Positions 36,984-46,163 are shown, numbered from the stretch's first letter. The stretch: DNA of 64,000 nt from SCBR16-9 sp964537975 (GCA_964537975.1 CAZIDP010000006.1:62001-126000), one strand, 5' to 3'. The notes: generated by a model not told the origin, from the letters alone. Numbers and translations are program-made.

Positions 36984-39152
36984 TTAAAATTCTTCCAAAT
37001 CCTCGTCACTCAGATGTGCTACCAGGTTGTTGTCAGTTCGCCGATTATCTTTTGTGACAGAACGGTTTGATGATATAGCTTTTGTCGCTGATTGGTTTGC
37101 CTTAGTATTAGAGTAATTGTACCTTGAATGGTCCTGATATTGTTGTTTGCGGGTCTGTGAATGATATTCTCGACCGGATTCATTGTTGTTATTTTTGTCG
37201 CCTTCAACCAACTTGACCATGGTAATAACCATATCTTTTAATTGCTCGGCTTGAGCAGCAAGTTCTTGACCGGCTGCCGCAGCCTCTTCAGCATTGGCTG
37301 CATTACTTTGGGTTACATGATCAATCTGGGATACGGCAACATTGATTTGAGACAGTCCCTGGGTTTGTTCTTTGGTAGCGAGAGAAACCTCTGCAACTAA
37401 TTGGGCCACTTTATTAGCTGCATCTACAATATTGGACAACATGGTATTTACTTCATGGGAAAGGCGAACACCATTATCGGTATTTTTTTGGCTTTCTTCA
37501 ATCAATTCTGTAGTGCTTCGTGCTGCCTCAGCACTTCGTTGTGCCAGACTACGTACCTCCTCAGCAACAACAGCGAAGCCTTTACCGGATTCACCAGCAC
37601 GCGCAGCTTCAACTGCTGCATTTAAAGCAAGCAAATTGGTTTGGAATGCAATCTCATCAATAGTCTTGATAATTTTTGCGGTGTCGTTGGATGATGTCTT
37701 AATGGTATCTATCGCTTTTAGCATCTCCGACATAGCCACACTGCCCTGGTTGGCATTGTCCAGCGTTTGCTTCGCAAGCACATTAGCCTGGTTAGCATTT
37801 TCTGTATTGTGTTGTGTCATTGCGGACAGTTCTTCCAGAGATGCAGAGGTCTCTTCAAGGCTGGATGCCTGTTCTCCGGCACCTTCGGCCAATGTGTTCC
37901 CTGTTTCAGCTATCTGGGCAGAAGCGATTAAGAACTGTTCTGCGCCATCATTTAAATTCTTTACTACCTTGTTGATGCGTGAACTGATTTGACGTGCCAT
38001 TAAATACCAGGCGGTTGTAGCCAAGAACATACTGATCAGTGCAATAGTAATAAATATCTGATTGCTTGTATGACCGATTTTAGTAATGTTGATTGATGCT
38101 GCAAGAAATTCATCGCGGTAGGAACCAGCACCAATGATCCAATCCCAAGGTTCAAAGTACGCTAATCGGGCTATCTTCAATCTTGCTTCAGGATCTCCTG
38201 GATTTTGCCAGGGGTATTGTTCTTCAGCAAGTTCACCTGGTTTTAATACTATGGATTTCTCTATCATGCTGCGGATAAAATAATTCCCATCAGCATCCTT
38301 GGCGTCAATAATTAATTCACCATCTCTGGTTCCTCTTTCAGATATCAGATAATGACCTGCTGAATCCAGGACGAAAACATAGCCCGTTTCTCCAATTGTA
38401 ATATCCATAATTGCTTGTCGCAGACTTACGGCACTGTCCTCTCGTATTCCGACATAAAGCATACCAATCACTTGGTTTTGCGCATCGTATAAAGGTTCAT
38501 AAGCAGTAATATACCAAGCATTTACGACAAATGCACGACCCACATAACTGTCTCCGTTTAAGACCGTTTGGATAACTTCATTTCGCCTGCCATCTGGATT
38601 TGTTGCGGGTATATAAGTGCCTACGGCACGCTGTCCTTCCAGGGTTTCTACATTCGACGCTACACGTAGCATGTCACCGGTCGGGTTCATACGTTGAAAA
38701 ATGGTGCAGGTGCCACCAACGAGAGCCTGTACTCGGTCAACAACCAACATGGGGGTATCAAATCGTTCATTTTGTCCAATCCATGTCTCTCCTACCATGA
38801 GTTTGGGAAGGCTGACTGTATTGACAGTGTTGTTAAGCTGGTTGCGTGCTTGCCATTGTATTATTTCTTCTGCAACAGAAATGCCACCAGATATTTCCAA
38901 CTGTTCACGGGCAACATTCATGGAAGATTGGACATTTTGTTCAAGAATTTCTTGTTGTGCCTGTACCATTCCATTGACGCCTTGGACGATGTGGTCTAAG
39001 TCATCATATGCCAACTGCATACTTTCACGTGTAGCTGTTTCTATCATGGCATTGTTTTGAAAATATGCAATACCAATCAACAAGCACAACGGCAACATTG
39101 TAAAGAAAATTCCACTTGTCAATAGCTTGGCACGTAGAGATATTTTGTGCAT
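36984..39152 (-). CDS. Methyl-accepting chemotaxis protein with large Cache sensor domain
   Basis: The 722-residue inner-membrane protein has one N-terminal helix (about 12-30), a periplasmic sensor of about 320 residues in the Cache_3-Cache_2 style (VGGTCTIFQRM, AWYITAYEPLYDAQNQVIGMLYVGI, ETGYVFVLDS), a second helix near 365-385 and a cytoplasmic signalling domain. The receptor tip IDEIAFQTNLLALNAAVEAARAGESGKGFAVVAEEVR is plainly MCP. A full HAMP domain is not obvious. The C-terminus ends DLEEF, at most a weak match to the NWETF pentapeptide that recruits CheR. The sensor probably binds a small organic acid or amino acid. No chemotaxis or flagellar genes are nearby. CAGGAGG precedes the ATG. 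Confidence 0.94.
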   Translation of the reverse strand: MHKISLRAKLLTSGIFFTMLPLCLLIGIAYFQNNAMIETATRESMQLAYDDLDHIVQGVNGMVQAQQEILEQNVQSSMNVAREQLEISGGISVAEEIIQWQARNQLNNTVNTVSLPKLMVGETWIGQNERFDTPMLVVDRVQALVGGTCTIFQRMNPTGDMLRVASNVETLEGQRAVGTYIPATNPDGRRNEVIQTVLNGDSYVGRAFVVNAWYITAYEPLYDAQNQVIGMLYVGIREDSAVSLRQAIMDITIGETGYVFVLDSAGHYLISERGTRDGELIIDAKDADGNYFIRSMIEKSIVLKPGELAEEQYPWQNPGDPEARLKIARLAYFEPWDWIIGAGSYRDEFLAASINITKIGHTSNQIFITIALISMFLATTAWYLMARQISSRINKVVKNLNDGAEQFLIASAQIAETGNTLAEGAGEQASSLEETSASLEELSAMTQHNTENANQANVLAKQTLDNANQGSVAMSEMLKAIDTIKTSSNDTAKIIKTIDEIAFQTNLLALNAAVEAARAGESGKGFAVVAEEVRSLAQRSAEAARSTTELIEESQKNTDNGVRLSHEVNTMLSNIVDAANKVAQLVAEVSLATKEQTQGLSQINVAVSQIDHVTQSNAANAEEAAAAGQELAAQAEQLKDMVITMVKLVEGDKNNNNESGREYHSQTRKQQYQDHSRYNYSNTKANQSATKAISSNRSVTKDNRRTDNNLVAHLSDEDLEEF

Positions 39153-39402
39153 AATGAACCTCCTGAATAAATTAAATTTTAATATATAGTTTATTTTACC
39201 ATAATATTGTATTTTATTGATATGAATTCTTAAAAATAATATTATTCGATATATTCTATGGGATATTACTAGAAGAGATTAAGTGTTAATTGACATGAAA
39301 TGTACGGTATCTTCATCTTGTTAGGTATGTTTTGCTTAGCGCAAAGTGTTGAAAATATAAATTGTGTTGCGGAAAATACTTGGCGAACACAATAAATAAA
39401 GA

Positions 39403-40689
39403 TCATTCCTTATCCAGGGTACGAAGAAGTTTTTCAGCGAAATTGGCAGCATGTTCTATTGCTGTTTCATCAACCTCAGCAACCCTGTCGGTAACCTGGT
39501 TCCAATTGGGTGGGAGGCCTTGATCATCCAGCCCCATCAAGGTCATTACTTTGTAACCATGTAACAAGGGCACATGGGCTTCGGTTGGAAGTGCACGGAG
39601 CCGTGCAGCGGTGGCCCCAAATTCTGGGGAGAGACGTTCTGCTATGTTGATGAGTGTTTTGTTACCAGAGGTGTAATGAAGCATTCCCTCTCCTTGAAGA
39701 TAATGTAAACGTCCTGCGCCTACACTTTCCAGGTTGAGGATGTATGTTTTCTTTTTATCGGGTGGGTGGTTGGCCAGATAATGTCGAATTCCACTCATCC
39801 ATACTTCATGGCTGCCCGTGGCTATTAATTGGACTGTGCTGTTTTGTAATGGCTCACGTTGGAAACATGCTGCCAGTTGCAGTAATGCAGAAACACCCGA
39901 AGCATTACTGTTTGCTCCGCGAATGTCTTCACCCCGGGCAGCAGCATAAAACAAACCAAGAGAACAACTTCCGAGAAACAGAACACAAAGCCAGCGTAAC
40001 TGAATCAGCCAGGCAGTAGCGCTTGCCGGGTAGAGTCCCTCAACAAGACATGTGGCTGACAATATCACCATAGCTCCCAATACCATCAGATGTAAAAACC
40101 GTAGCCAGGGTACAACGTGTGGAAGGGTGAGGGGGCTTGCGCAACCACTGTCATAATGGGCTGTAACCAAAATAACCTTGTCTGTTTTTGGCGCAGAAAA
40201 ATGGGCACAAACATTCTGTGATTCAAACTTGGGGAAAAAGCGGGAGAAAACCTGGAAACCCATGAATTCAGCCAAATAGGTAATGAACACTACAATTCCA
40301 TATAGAAATGCGACCAAAGGCCACCAGATAGAGAGTATGCCGACGACGAGAAATTCGGAGTAGTACGAAGCAAATAAATACGGATAGTTTTCTATGGCGA
40401 AAAAGCGTTCCTGAGTGACTTCATCGGCATATTCACGCATACGCCGTGCGATAAAATCTGCTGCTGCCCTTTCGTCTTGTGTCTGGGCACTGCGGTGAGC
40501 CAATTGCCCTGCAAGATACATCATGTCATCCCGGATTTGTTGGATTCCCAAAAATGACACCTCCGCTTTACTAATAAAAAACACCAATGTAAATGAGCCA
40601 ATAACAGACAGAATATGTTGATAATAGAAGTCATCCCAGAAAAATTCACGGTTCTTGTCTACGTGCAGATACCATGAGTATAGTAACAA
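39403..40689 (-). CDS. M28-family peptidase-like membrane protein with altered metal-site residues
   Basis: The 428-residue protein has an N-terminal helix, two or three helices around 110-145 and another two around 195-250, with the M28 aminopeptidase fold split between them. HYDS (178-181) supplies the first metal His. Other key positions differ from the family: GANSNASG (258-265) has Ser instead of the bridging Asp, SHEVWMSG (293-300) has His instead of the general-base Glu, LNLESVG has Glu instead of Asp, and NWNQVTDR has Asn where the last metal His is expected. Normal di-zinc peptidase activity is therefore doubtful. The start is probably TTG at 40689, since a stop codon lies just before it and no ribosome site is visible. 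Confidence 0.8.
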   Translation of the reverse strand: MLLYSWYLHVDKNREFFWDDFYYQHILSVIGSFTLVFFISKAEVSFLGIQQIRDDMMYLAGQLAHRSAQTQDERAAADFIARRMREYADEVTQERFFAIENYPYLFASYYSEFLVVGILSIWWPLVAFLYGIVVFITYLAEFMGFQVFSRFFPKFESQNVCAHFSAPKTDKVILVTAHYDSGCASPLTLPHVVPWLRFLHLMVLGAMVILSATCLVEGLYPASATAWLIQLRWLCVLFLGSCSLGLFYAAARGEDIRGANSNASGVSALLQLAACFQREPLQNSTVQLIATGSHEVWMSGIRHYLANHPPDKKKTYILNLESVGAGRLHYLQGEGMLHYTSGNKTLINIAERLSPEFGATAARLRALPTEAHVPLLHGYKVMTLMGLDDQGLPPNWNQVTDRVAEVDETAIEHAANFAEKLLRTLDKE

Positions 40690-40771
40690 TTAAAATGGAA
40701 TGAAAGCTACCTCAATGACATACGTGGAGAAGCATGCCAGAATAAATGGCTAATTTTAGTAATAAAAGAAT

Positions 40772-40811
40772 GAGCCGTGTATAGCTGATTTTAGACAGGC
40801 TTACACGGCTC
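40772..40811 (-). terminator. Rho-independent terminator of the first Ig-like gene
   Basis: Arms GAGCCGTGTA (40772-40781) and TACACGGCTC (40802-40811) form a perfect 10-bp stem. On the minus strand it is followed by ATTCTTTTATTAC. It lies 40 bases past the stop of the Ig-like protein gene. Confidence 0.82.
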
Positions 40812-40851
40812 TATGTTCGACAATTGTGTACGATGAGTTTATGCTTCAGAC

Positions 40852-41790
40852 TTAAACTCGACGTAGTGTTGCAGTTCCAATTAACATCAAAGCTATAACA
40901 AATAAGGCAATTACCGGTAAGGTGCTTATAGGTAATGATTCAACGACAAGCAGTGTAAATGCTGCTGTAATTGTATTGGCGTCATCAGTGATTTCGACAC
41001 TGTAGACACCCGAGTCTTCAATCATGGCGTCAAGAAGTGTCAAAGTTGCACCTGTTTCACCTTCTAATTCGATGCCATTGTAATACCACTGATAACTTGC
41101 ATCACCTGTTACCTCGGTTAATTCAGTACTCAATATGACATCATTACCCTGCGCAATAAGGGTGGGCCCGGATATATTAACACTGAGTTCCGGTTTACGA
41201 AGTTGTATGTTGTCAAAAAGTATTGTTGAATCTGCATTTTGTACCCAGGTAGCTTCAAAAATCAGTTCAGAAGTATCGCCCACAGCTTCACTGGTATACA
41301 CGAAAGGGATTACAAAGCTTTCATATGGTTGAACACCTGTGTCATTAAGACGTGTTTCAGATAACAATTCCAAGTTACCCAAATTAACAGTAAAATCCAT
41401 ACCTGGATAAGCAGGTCTTGTGGCTGCATGAAAGAACAACAGGTAATGTTCTCCTTCTTCCAATCCCTCTATAACTTGTGACAACGCGATAGGTGTCGCT
41501 ACCTCAGGTTGGTATTGTAAAAATACTACTTGGTTTCCATCAGGTATCGGTCTACCGCCACCATGAAATGGCTCTACGTCACTGTTGTTATTTACACCAT
41601 GTCCAAGGTCTGATGGTGTAATAGTCCAACCAGTAAGCGAGCCGGCGTCAAGATATCCGGGCCAATCATCTGCAACGACAACAGGCTCTTCGAAGCTCCC
41701 GTTTACTATCAGGTTTTGTGCTGAAACCATGCTGCTTATCAGTGTGAGCACAGTAACTAAAAAAAATTTACCAACATTGCTGCTTTTCAT
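40852..41790 (-). CDS. Secreted Ig-like surface protein with C-terminal anchor (copy 1)
   Basis: The 312-residue protein has a signal peptide (cleavage likely after MVSA at residue 24), a beta-sandwich domain of about 180 residues starting VNGSFEEP and containing GWTITP (similar to DUF642/carbohydrate-binding-like modules), an Ig-like domain (about 207-288, with the Cys-free YQWYYNG core and the DSGVYSVEI strand), and a C-terminal hydrophobic helix ending in a basic RRV tail, as in bacterial sorting signals. It is probably displayed on the cell surface. It is about two-thirds identical by eye to the protein at 43153-44091. AGAGGAG precedes the ATG and a consensus promoter lies about 125 bases upstream. 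Confidence 0.85.
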   Translation of the reverse strand: MKSSNVGKFFLVTVLTLISSMVSAQNLIVNGSFEEPVVVADDWPGYLDAGSLTGWTITPSDLGHGVNNNSDVEPFHGGGRPIPDGNQVVFLQYQPEVATPIALSQVIEGLEEGEHYLLFFHAATRPAYPGMDFTVNLGNLELLSETRLNDTGVQPYESFVIPFVYTSEAVGDTSELIFEATWVQNADSTILFDNIQLRKPELSVNISGPTLIAQGNDVILSTELTEVTGDASYQWYYNGIELEGETGATLTLLDAMIEDSGVYSVEITDDANTITAAFTLLVVESLPISTLPVIALFVIALMLIGTATLRRV

Positions 41791-41913
41791 TTGCGTTTCG
41801 CTCCTCTGTTGCTTCTTCTTATTCAGAACAAGTGTTAAAATTTTTAGTATATCTACTTTTTGGATATATAGAAATTTAACAGTTCAGAATACAATGCACA
41901 TAAGTAATACAGA

Positions 41914-41942
41914 TTTATAGCATGTTAGAATGCTGATGTCAA
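41914..41942 (-). promoter_or_regulatory. Sigma70 consensus promoter of Ig-like gene copy 1
   Basis: On the minus strand TTGACA (41937-41942), a 17-base spacer and TATAAA (41914-41919). The same elements and spacing occur upstream of copy 2. The leader to the ATG is about 115-120 bases and is conserved between the copies. The remaining bases to 42184 hold only AT-rich sequence shared with the other unit. Confidence 0.75.
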
Positions 41943-42184
41943 CATGTGAATTTTACTCTATAAATTGCTTGTTCTATATTTCTATCGTTATGTTTTTCTA
42001 ATTTTCATACTTATAGGAATAAAAATTTGAAAGTTATCTATAAAGAACAAGATATTACAGTTAATTATGATAATTATAAAGTAACGATTCTTAACCTGGG
42101 GGTGGTTTTCTTCTGCAAAATTTGTGTGTCAAACCTGAATATTTACAATTCTATCTGTGGCGTGTCGAGTAACTTATAGGAAGT

Positions 42185-42871
42185 TCAGCGTTTTGTTCTG
42201 TTAAAAGATAAAACACCAACCCCATTCCACCAAAGTTTTCTGTCGCCATTGAAGCGTGCTTTCAACTCGTACAGCAATTTCCATTCATTTGGTGATTTCT
42301 CAGTCGCGTCAAGAGTGGCTTCACATGCATAAGAACCCGAATCCAGCCCAAATCGCCAATCATCTACTATCGCTAAAGCTTCGTCCGCGAGAAAAGGTTC
42401 TACCAACGCTATGGCGTCAAATTGACTCTGGTAGTCATGAGCGCCATCATAAAAGTAGACCCCCAATTTGCATGGTAAATGTGTTGGTGTGTAAATGTTG
42501 CGGAAATTCATATCATAAAATGTTACAAGATTCTGGAGCCCATACTGTAAAAGGTTGTCCTTGGTGATATTGAAGCTATTGACATCAAATTCCGAAAAAT
42601 TGTCACAGGCATAAGTTGTGCGTGGTGGGTTGCTTAACATGGCTGAAATCAAGCTTTTTCCATGGTAGGTACCAACTTCCAGGTATGCTTCATCTGCTGG
42701 CAGGAGGCCGTATGCCAAGTTTAATAAACATTGTTTTCGAGGTGAAGTCATACCCTCAATATTGGGGCAGTTATCCACACACATTGGGTTTGACGGGTCG
42801 ACATCCAGCCTGTTTCGGGCAGTGCCTCTAAATCTTGTCCATACTTTTTTGCGAAAATTATCTATATTCAT
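42185..42871 (-). CDS. Class I SAM-dependent methyltransferase (Methyltransf_24-like)
   Basis: The 228-residue cytosolic protein has a Rossmann methyltransferase core. Motif I reads YLEVGTYHGKSL at about residues 63-74, the acidic residue after strand 2 is in YACDNFSEF, and the FYDGAHDYQSQFDAI and LAIVDDW segments match the Methyltransf_24 group found in many polysaccharide and surface-glycan clusters. The target is unknown; glycan O-methylation is plausible. It lies upstream of the Ig-like gene on the same strand with its own gap of 394 bases. A decayed copy is at about 44505-44880. No good ribosome site precedes the ATG. Confidence 0.85.
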   Translation of the reverse strand: MNIDNFRKKVWTRFRGTARNRLDVDPSNPMCVDNCPNIEGMTSPRKQCLLNLAYGLLPADEAYLEVGTYHGKSLISAMLSNPPRTTYACDNFSEFDVNSFNITKDNLLQYGLQNLVTFYDMNFRNIYTPTHLPCKLGVYFYDGAHDYQSQFDAIALVEPFLADEALAIVDDWRFGLDSGSYACEATLDATEKSPNEWKLLYELKARFNGDRKLWWNGVGVLSFNRTKR

Positions 42872-43029
42872 AGGGTTTTCTTCGTATAATTAAATAGTGG
42901 AACAAGCCGTAATGCAAGATTTACCGTTAAGATAATGACAATTATGTTCACTTGGTGATTTTGCGGCAGAAATCCTACTAAATTATAGTTTTCTGTACTC
43001 AAATGTAAAAGATATAATCGAAATAAAAA

Positions 43030-43066
43030 GTCGCATTCGATTTAAGTTTTATAAACCAAATGCGAC
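43030..43066 (-). terminator. Rho-independent terminator downstream of the second Ig-like gene
   Basis: Arms GTCGCATT (43030-43037) and AATGCGAC (43059-43066) are followed on the minus strand by TTTTTATTT. It lies 87 bases past the stop of copy 2 and before the methyltransferase of unit 1. Confidence 0.75.
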
Positions 43067-43152
43067 ATATTAAACAATTAACGACTTATTTATTACTCTA
43101 ATTAGCAAGTTTTCTTTAAATTGCTACTTCCCTGAAGGCCTGTTTAAAAAGA

Positions 43153-44091
43153 TTACGCAATGCGTAGTTTATAAACGCTCGCAATCAGTAAAACAGCGCA
43201 TAAGAGGATAAGTATCACTGAAGAACTTACAGGTAATGATTCAACTACCAGCAAGGTAAAAGCAGCTGTCACCGTATTAGAAGCATCGGTGATTTCAACA
43301 CTGTATACACCCGAGTCGTCAATCACGACATCAAGAAGCGTCAATGTTGCTTCTGTTTCACCATCTAAAGCGATGCCATTGTAATACCACTGATAATTTG
43401 TATCACCCACTGTTTCGGTTAAGTTAGTGCTCAATGTGACATTATTACCCTGCGCGACAAGCTTAGGCCCGGTTACTTCAGCACTGAGTTCAGGTTTTCT
43501 GATTTGGATGTGATCAAAAAGAACTGTCGCATCACCACCAGCAGGCCACGCTGTGGTGAAGGTGAGCGTTGGTGTTGCACCTACCGTATCGCTGGAATAC
43601 AAAAAGGGAATTGTATATTGATGATACGGTGCAGTACCATTTTCTGGGATGGATGTTACGCCCATAAGTTCCAAATCACCAATGCTGACGCTTACATTCA
43701 TACCTGGATTGCCCGGCCGAATTGCGGTATAGAAAATAAGCAGATAATGATTATCTTCTTCCAAACCTTCAATCACTTGGGCCAAGGTAGTAGTATCGGC
43801 TCCCTGAATGAACAAAACCTGGTTACCATCGGGTACCGGGCGACCGCCGCCATGAAATGGAGTCTTGGTGGTGGCATCATTCAGTCCATGACCACGACCG
43901 GCTGGTGTAATGGTCCAATCAGCAATACTCAAATCTGCCTGATCCTGAATATATCCTACATTATTGGTAACTTGAGCAATATCAGGAGACTCGAAGCTAC
44001 CGTTGACTACCAGGTTTTGTGCCGATACCATGCTGCTGATCAGTGTGAGCACAGTAACTAAAAAAAATTTACTAACATTACTACTATTCAT
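43153..44091 (-). CDS. Secreted Ig-like surface protein with C-terminal anchor (copy 2)
   Basis: The 312-residue paralogue of the protein at 40852-41790 has the same architecture: signal peptide ending MVSA, beta-sandwich domain starting VNGSFESPD, Ig-like domain (YQWYYNGIAL, DSGVYSVEI) and a C-terminal hydrophobic helix with basic tail (YKLRIA). Both have exactly 312 residues, so the duplication has stayed in register. Divergence is greatest in the N-terminal domain (about residues 36-60 and 120-190), while the signal peptide and Ig part are nearly unchanged. It probably sits on the cell surface with the first copy. AGAGGAG precedes the ATG. Confidence 0.85.
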   Translation of the reverse strand: MNSSNVSKFFLVTVLTLISSMVSAQNLVVNGSFESPDIAQVTNNVGYIQDQADLSIADWTITPAGRGHGLNDATTKTPFHGGGRPVPDGNQVLFIQGADTTTLAQVIEGLEEDNHYLLIFYTAIRPGNPGMNVSVSIGDLELMGVTSIPENGTAPYHQYTIPFLYSSDTVGATPTLTFTTAWPAGGDATVLFDHIQIRKPELSAEVTGPKLVAQGNNVTLSTNLTETVGDTNYQWYYNGIALDGETEATLTLLDVVIDDSGVYSVEITDASNTVTAAFTLLVVESLPVSSSVILILLCAVLLIASVYKLRIA

Positions 44092-44216
44092 TTTCGTTTC
44101 ACTCCTCTGTTGCTTCTTCTTATTCAGAACGGTTGCTAAAATTTCTTACTATATCCACTTGTTGCATATATAGAAATTTAACAGTTCAGAAATACCATAC
44201 ACATTAATAAGACAGG

Positions 44217-44245
44217 TTTATAGCATGTCTGATAGTAGATGTCAA
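44217..44245 (-). promoter_or_regulatory. Sigma70 consensus promoter of Ig-like gene copy 2
   Basis: On the minus strand TTGACA (44240-44245), a 17-base spacer and TATAAA (44217-44222), matching the promoter of copy 1 in sequence and position. Confidence 0.75.
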
Positions 44246-44427
44246 TTTGTGAAAATTACCTCTATATTTATAAGAGCTATATAACCACATATATGTATTT
44301 CTAATTCCGATACTTATAAAATGAAAAATGAGAAGTCCTATTGCTGTAAACAGAACAATACTGTAAAATTTTTAAAATCGCATAAGCATAATTATTATTT
44401 AGATGACATTTTCATCTATTAAAAATG

Positions 44428-44470
44428 AGCACGCTATATGAATATTTTCCATTAAATAAAATGGCGTGCT
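44428..44470 (-). terminator. Hairpin downstream of the methyltransferase pseudogene
   Basis: Arms AGCACGCTA (44428-44436) and TGGCGTGCT (44462-44470) pair with one wobble. On the minus strand the hairpin is followed by CATTTTTAATAG. It sits just past the end of the decayed methyltransferase copy and may be its former terminator. Confidence 0.5.
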
Positions 44471-44504
44471 GAGTAAGTTTTGTGATTTGTTGCTTTGCAC
44501 CTGA

Positions 44505-44880
44505 AAAGAAGCCAAGTCACATTCCTTTCCAGTAATAATTCCTGTCCATACGTAAACATGCTTTCAGCATTAACAACTTTATGAGTTATATAAGCAATTT
44601 GCATTCATGTGAAGTTTTTGCTGCTGAAGTCAGCGTGGCTTACTGCGCATTTCAACACGAATCCGACGCAAATACCATTCGTTTTTTATCAGCAAAGTGT
44701 CATCCGTGAGATAAAGGACCTTTTCAATTTTTGTGCCTGGCTATTGTAATTCAGTAGCAACTACCTAATGGCGTTACTTTTTTTAGTGCCGTACCTCGGA
44801 CTAAAATCATGCTTAAAATTGTTCTACCTGTGTTCATTTCATGTATTGCAGATAATCATTTGCATGTTTTGAACATTTCA
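44505..44880 (-). pseudogene. Decayed, 5'-truncated copy of the Methyltransf_24 gene
   Basis: DNA at about 44540-44730 aligns in the same register with the end of the intact methyltransferase (42220-42420). For example, CAATTT-CATTCAT words, a GGC preceding an in-frame stop, CGAATCC, and ATC-GCAAAG-TCC-GTGAGA-AAAGG all recur. Reading the minus strand, the frame would give residues matching the F..DS....ATL..A.K segment of the intact protein, but it contains TAA at 44640-44642 and TGA at 44652-44654. Similarity fades towards 44880, and the 5' part is missing where the AT-rich glycosyltransferase gene begins. It is the second half of the duplicated unit. Confidence 0.75.
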
Positions 44881-44962
44881 TGGATAATACTTGACATTAA
44901 CCAAGTTACGCGATGTTTTTACACAACTTTTCATTAAAATTCTAGCCGGTAGGTGTTCAAAT

Positions 44963-46090
44963 ATGAGCAGACGTCCCAAAATAGCATTATTGTCTTCACG
45001 TGATGTAACAAATCAAAATGCACTTGAACATTACTCAATTGCAAAAGCATTAGAAATGTATGTTGGTGATGTTATTCCAATACAATATCCAAAGCCATCG
45101 ACACAATTATTTCACCGACTTATTAAAAAGTATCTTAAATATAGTAGATTTACCAATAAAGATATTATTAAAAAAGCCAAAATAAATTCTATTACAATAA
45201 AAAAATTACTCGATACATATGATTATGATATACTTTTTGCTCCACAAGGGTCACAATTAATTGCTTTCTTAGATATCATTCAACCAATCGTATACTATAC
45301 CGATTCAACATTCAATCTGATGATAGACTATTACCACCCGAGAAACTATTTTAGCCAACAAGATATAGAGCAATTCGAAACGATAGAATATTTAGCATTA
45401 CAAAATGCTCGATTAGTATTACCATCAAATGATTGGGCAGTAAAATCAATAGTTCAACACTATGGTATAAATAAAAATAAAGTTCATCTTAATTTATCAG
45501 GTCCTAACTTATTAGATATTCCTTTACGTTCGCAATTATATAAAGAGGATATAAAAAAGTCTATTAAACTTTTAATGGTAGGTCGTTTTTGGCATCGTAA
45601 AGGAGGTGATATCGGTCTTGAAACAGTATATTCATTAATAGAAAATGGCGAAAGCGCACATTTAACAATTTGTGGAATGGAACCGCCTTATTCGTATAAT
45701 AAAAATTATGTTACAATCATAAAAAACATTGATAAAAATAAATCCCGTGATTATGAAAAACTTATCAAATTATATAATGATTCTCATTTCTTAATATATC
45801 CCAGTCGAGCTGAATGTAGTGGTTTGGCAATGGTTGAATCAAATGCGCTTGCAACACCTGTTCTTGCAACAAATACAGGTGGACTATCAAGCTATGTTAG
45901 AGATGGTATTAATGGTTTTTTGTTGCCATTAGAGCAAAATGGGTCTGCTTACGCAAATAAAATTATTAATATTATTAACAATGAAAATCAATATTCTACA
46001 TTGTGTAGTACTTCACGAAATGAATATGAAACCAGAATAAATTGGGAAGTGTGGAGTCAAAAAACTCAAAAACTAATTAATTCATTATAA
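44963..46090 (+). CDS. Glycosyltransferase family 4 (AT-rich island)
   Basis: The 375-residue protein is a GT-B family 4 enzyme. The donor domain reads KLLMVGRFWHRKGGDIGLE, and the EX7E motif is in ECSGLAMVESNALATPVLA followed by TNTGG. The sequence is strongly AT-rich, with many AAA, AAT and ATT codons, unlike the genes before 44.9 kb, which suggests acquisition from elsewhere. ATG 44963 is preferred; the open frame begins 72 bases earlier with an ATG that adds a non-conserved 24-residue stretch. It is the first gene of the second glycan cluster. The donor and acceptor sugars are unknown. Confidence 0.9.
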   Translation: MSRRPKIALLSSRDVTNQNALEHYSIAKALEMYVGDVIPIQYPKPSTQLFHRLIKKYLKYSRFTNKDIIKKAKINSITIKKLLDTYDYDILFAPQGSQLIAFLDIIQPIVYYTDSTFNLMIDYYHPRNYFSQQDIEQFETIEYLALQNARLVLPSNDWAVKSIVQHYGINKNKVHLNLSGPNLLDIPLRSQLYKEDIKKSIKLLMVGRFWHRKGGDIGLETVYSLIENGESAHLTICGMEPPYSYNKNYVTIIKNIDKNKSRDYEKLIKLYNDSHFLIYPSRAECSGLAMVESNALATPVLATNTGGLSSYVRDGINGFLLPLEQNGSAYANKIINIINNENQYSTLCSTSRNEYETRINWEVWSQKTQKLINSL

Positions 46091-46163
46091 TAATTGTGGC
46101 TATTCTGAAAAGTTTATTTAAGTGTTGTTCAATAATTAATTATATTGTAAAAAAAGGATCGCA

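Larger units (their letters stand above)
40852..44880. repeat. Tandem duplication of a roughly 2.3 kb Ig-protein/methyltransferase unit
   Basis: Unit 1 is the Ig-like gene at 40852-41790 plus the methyltransferase at 42185-42871. Unit 2 is the Ig-like gene at 43153-44091 plus the decayed methyltransferase at about 44505-44880. Equivalent points are offset by 2301-2320 bases: gene ends 40852/43153 and 41790/44091, promoter -10 41914/44217, and a CAATTT word in the methyltransferase 42275/44595. The leader and spacer sequences also align. The second unit is cut at its upstream end, next to the AT-rich glycan cluster. Confidence 0.85.

Noticed and set aside
37372..37992. 206-codon plus-strand frame opposite the chemoreceptor
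   Set aside because: Antisense shadow of the repetitive Ala/Ser-rich signalling helices; no ribosome site or family.
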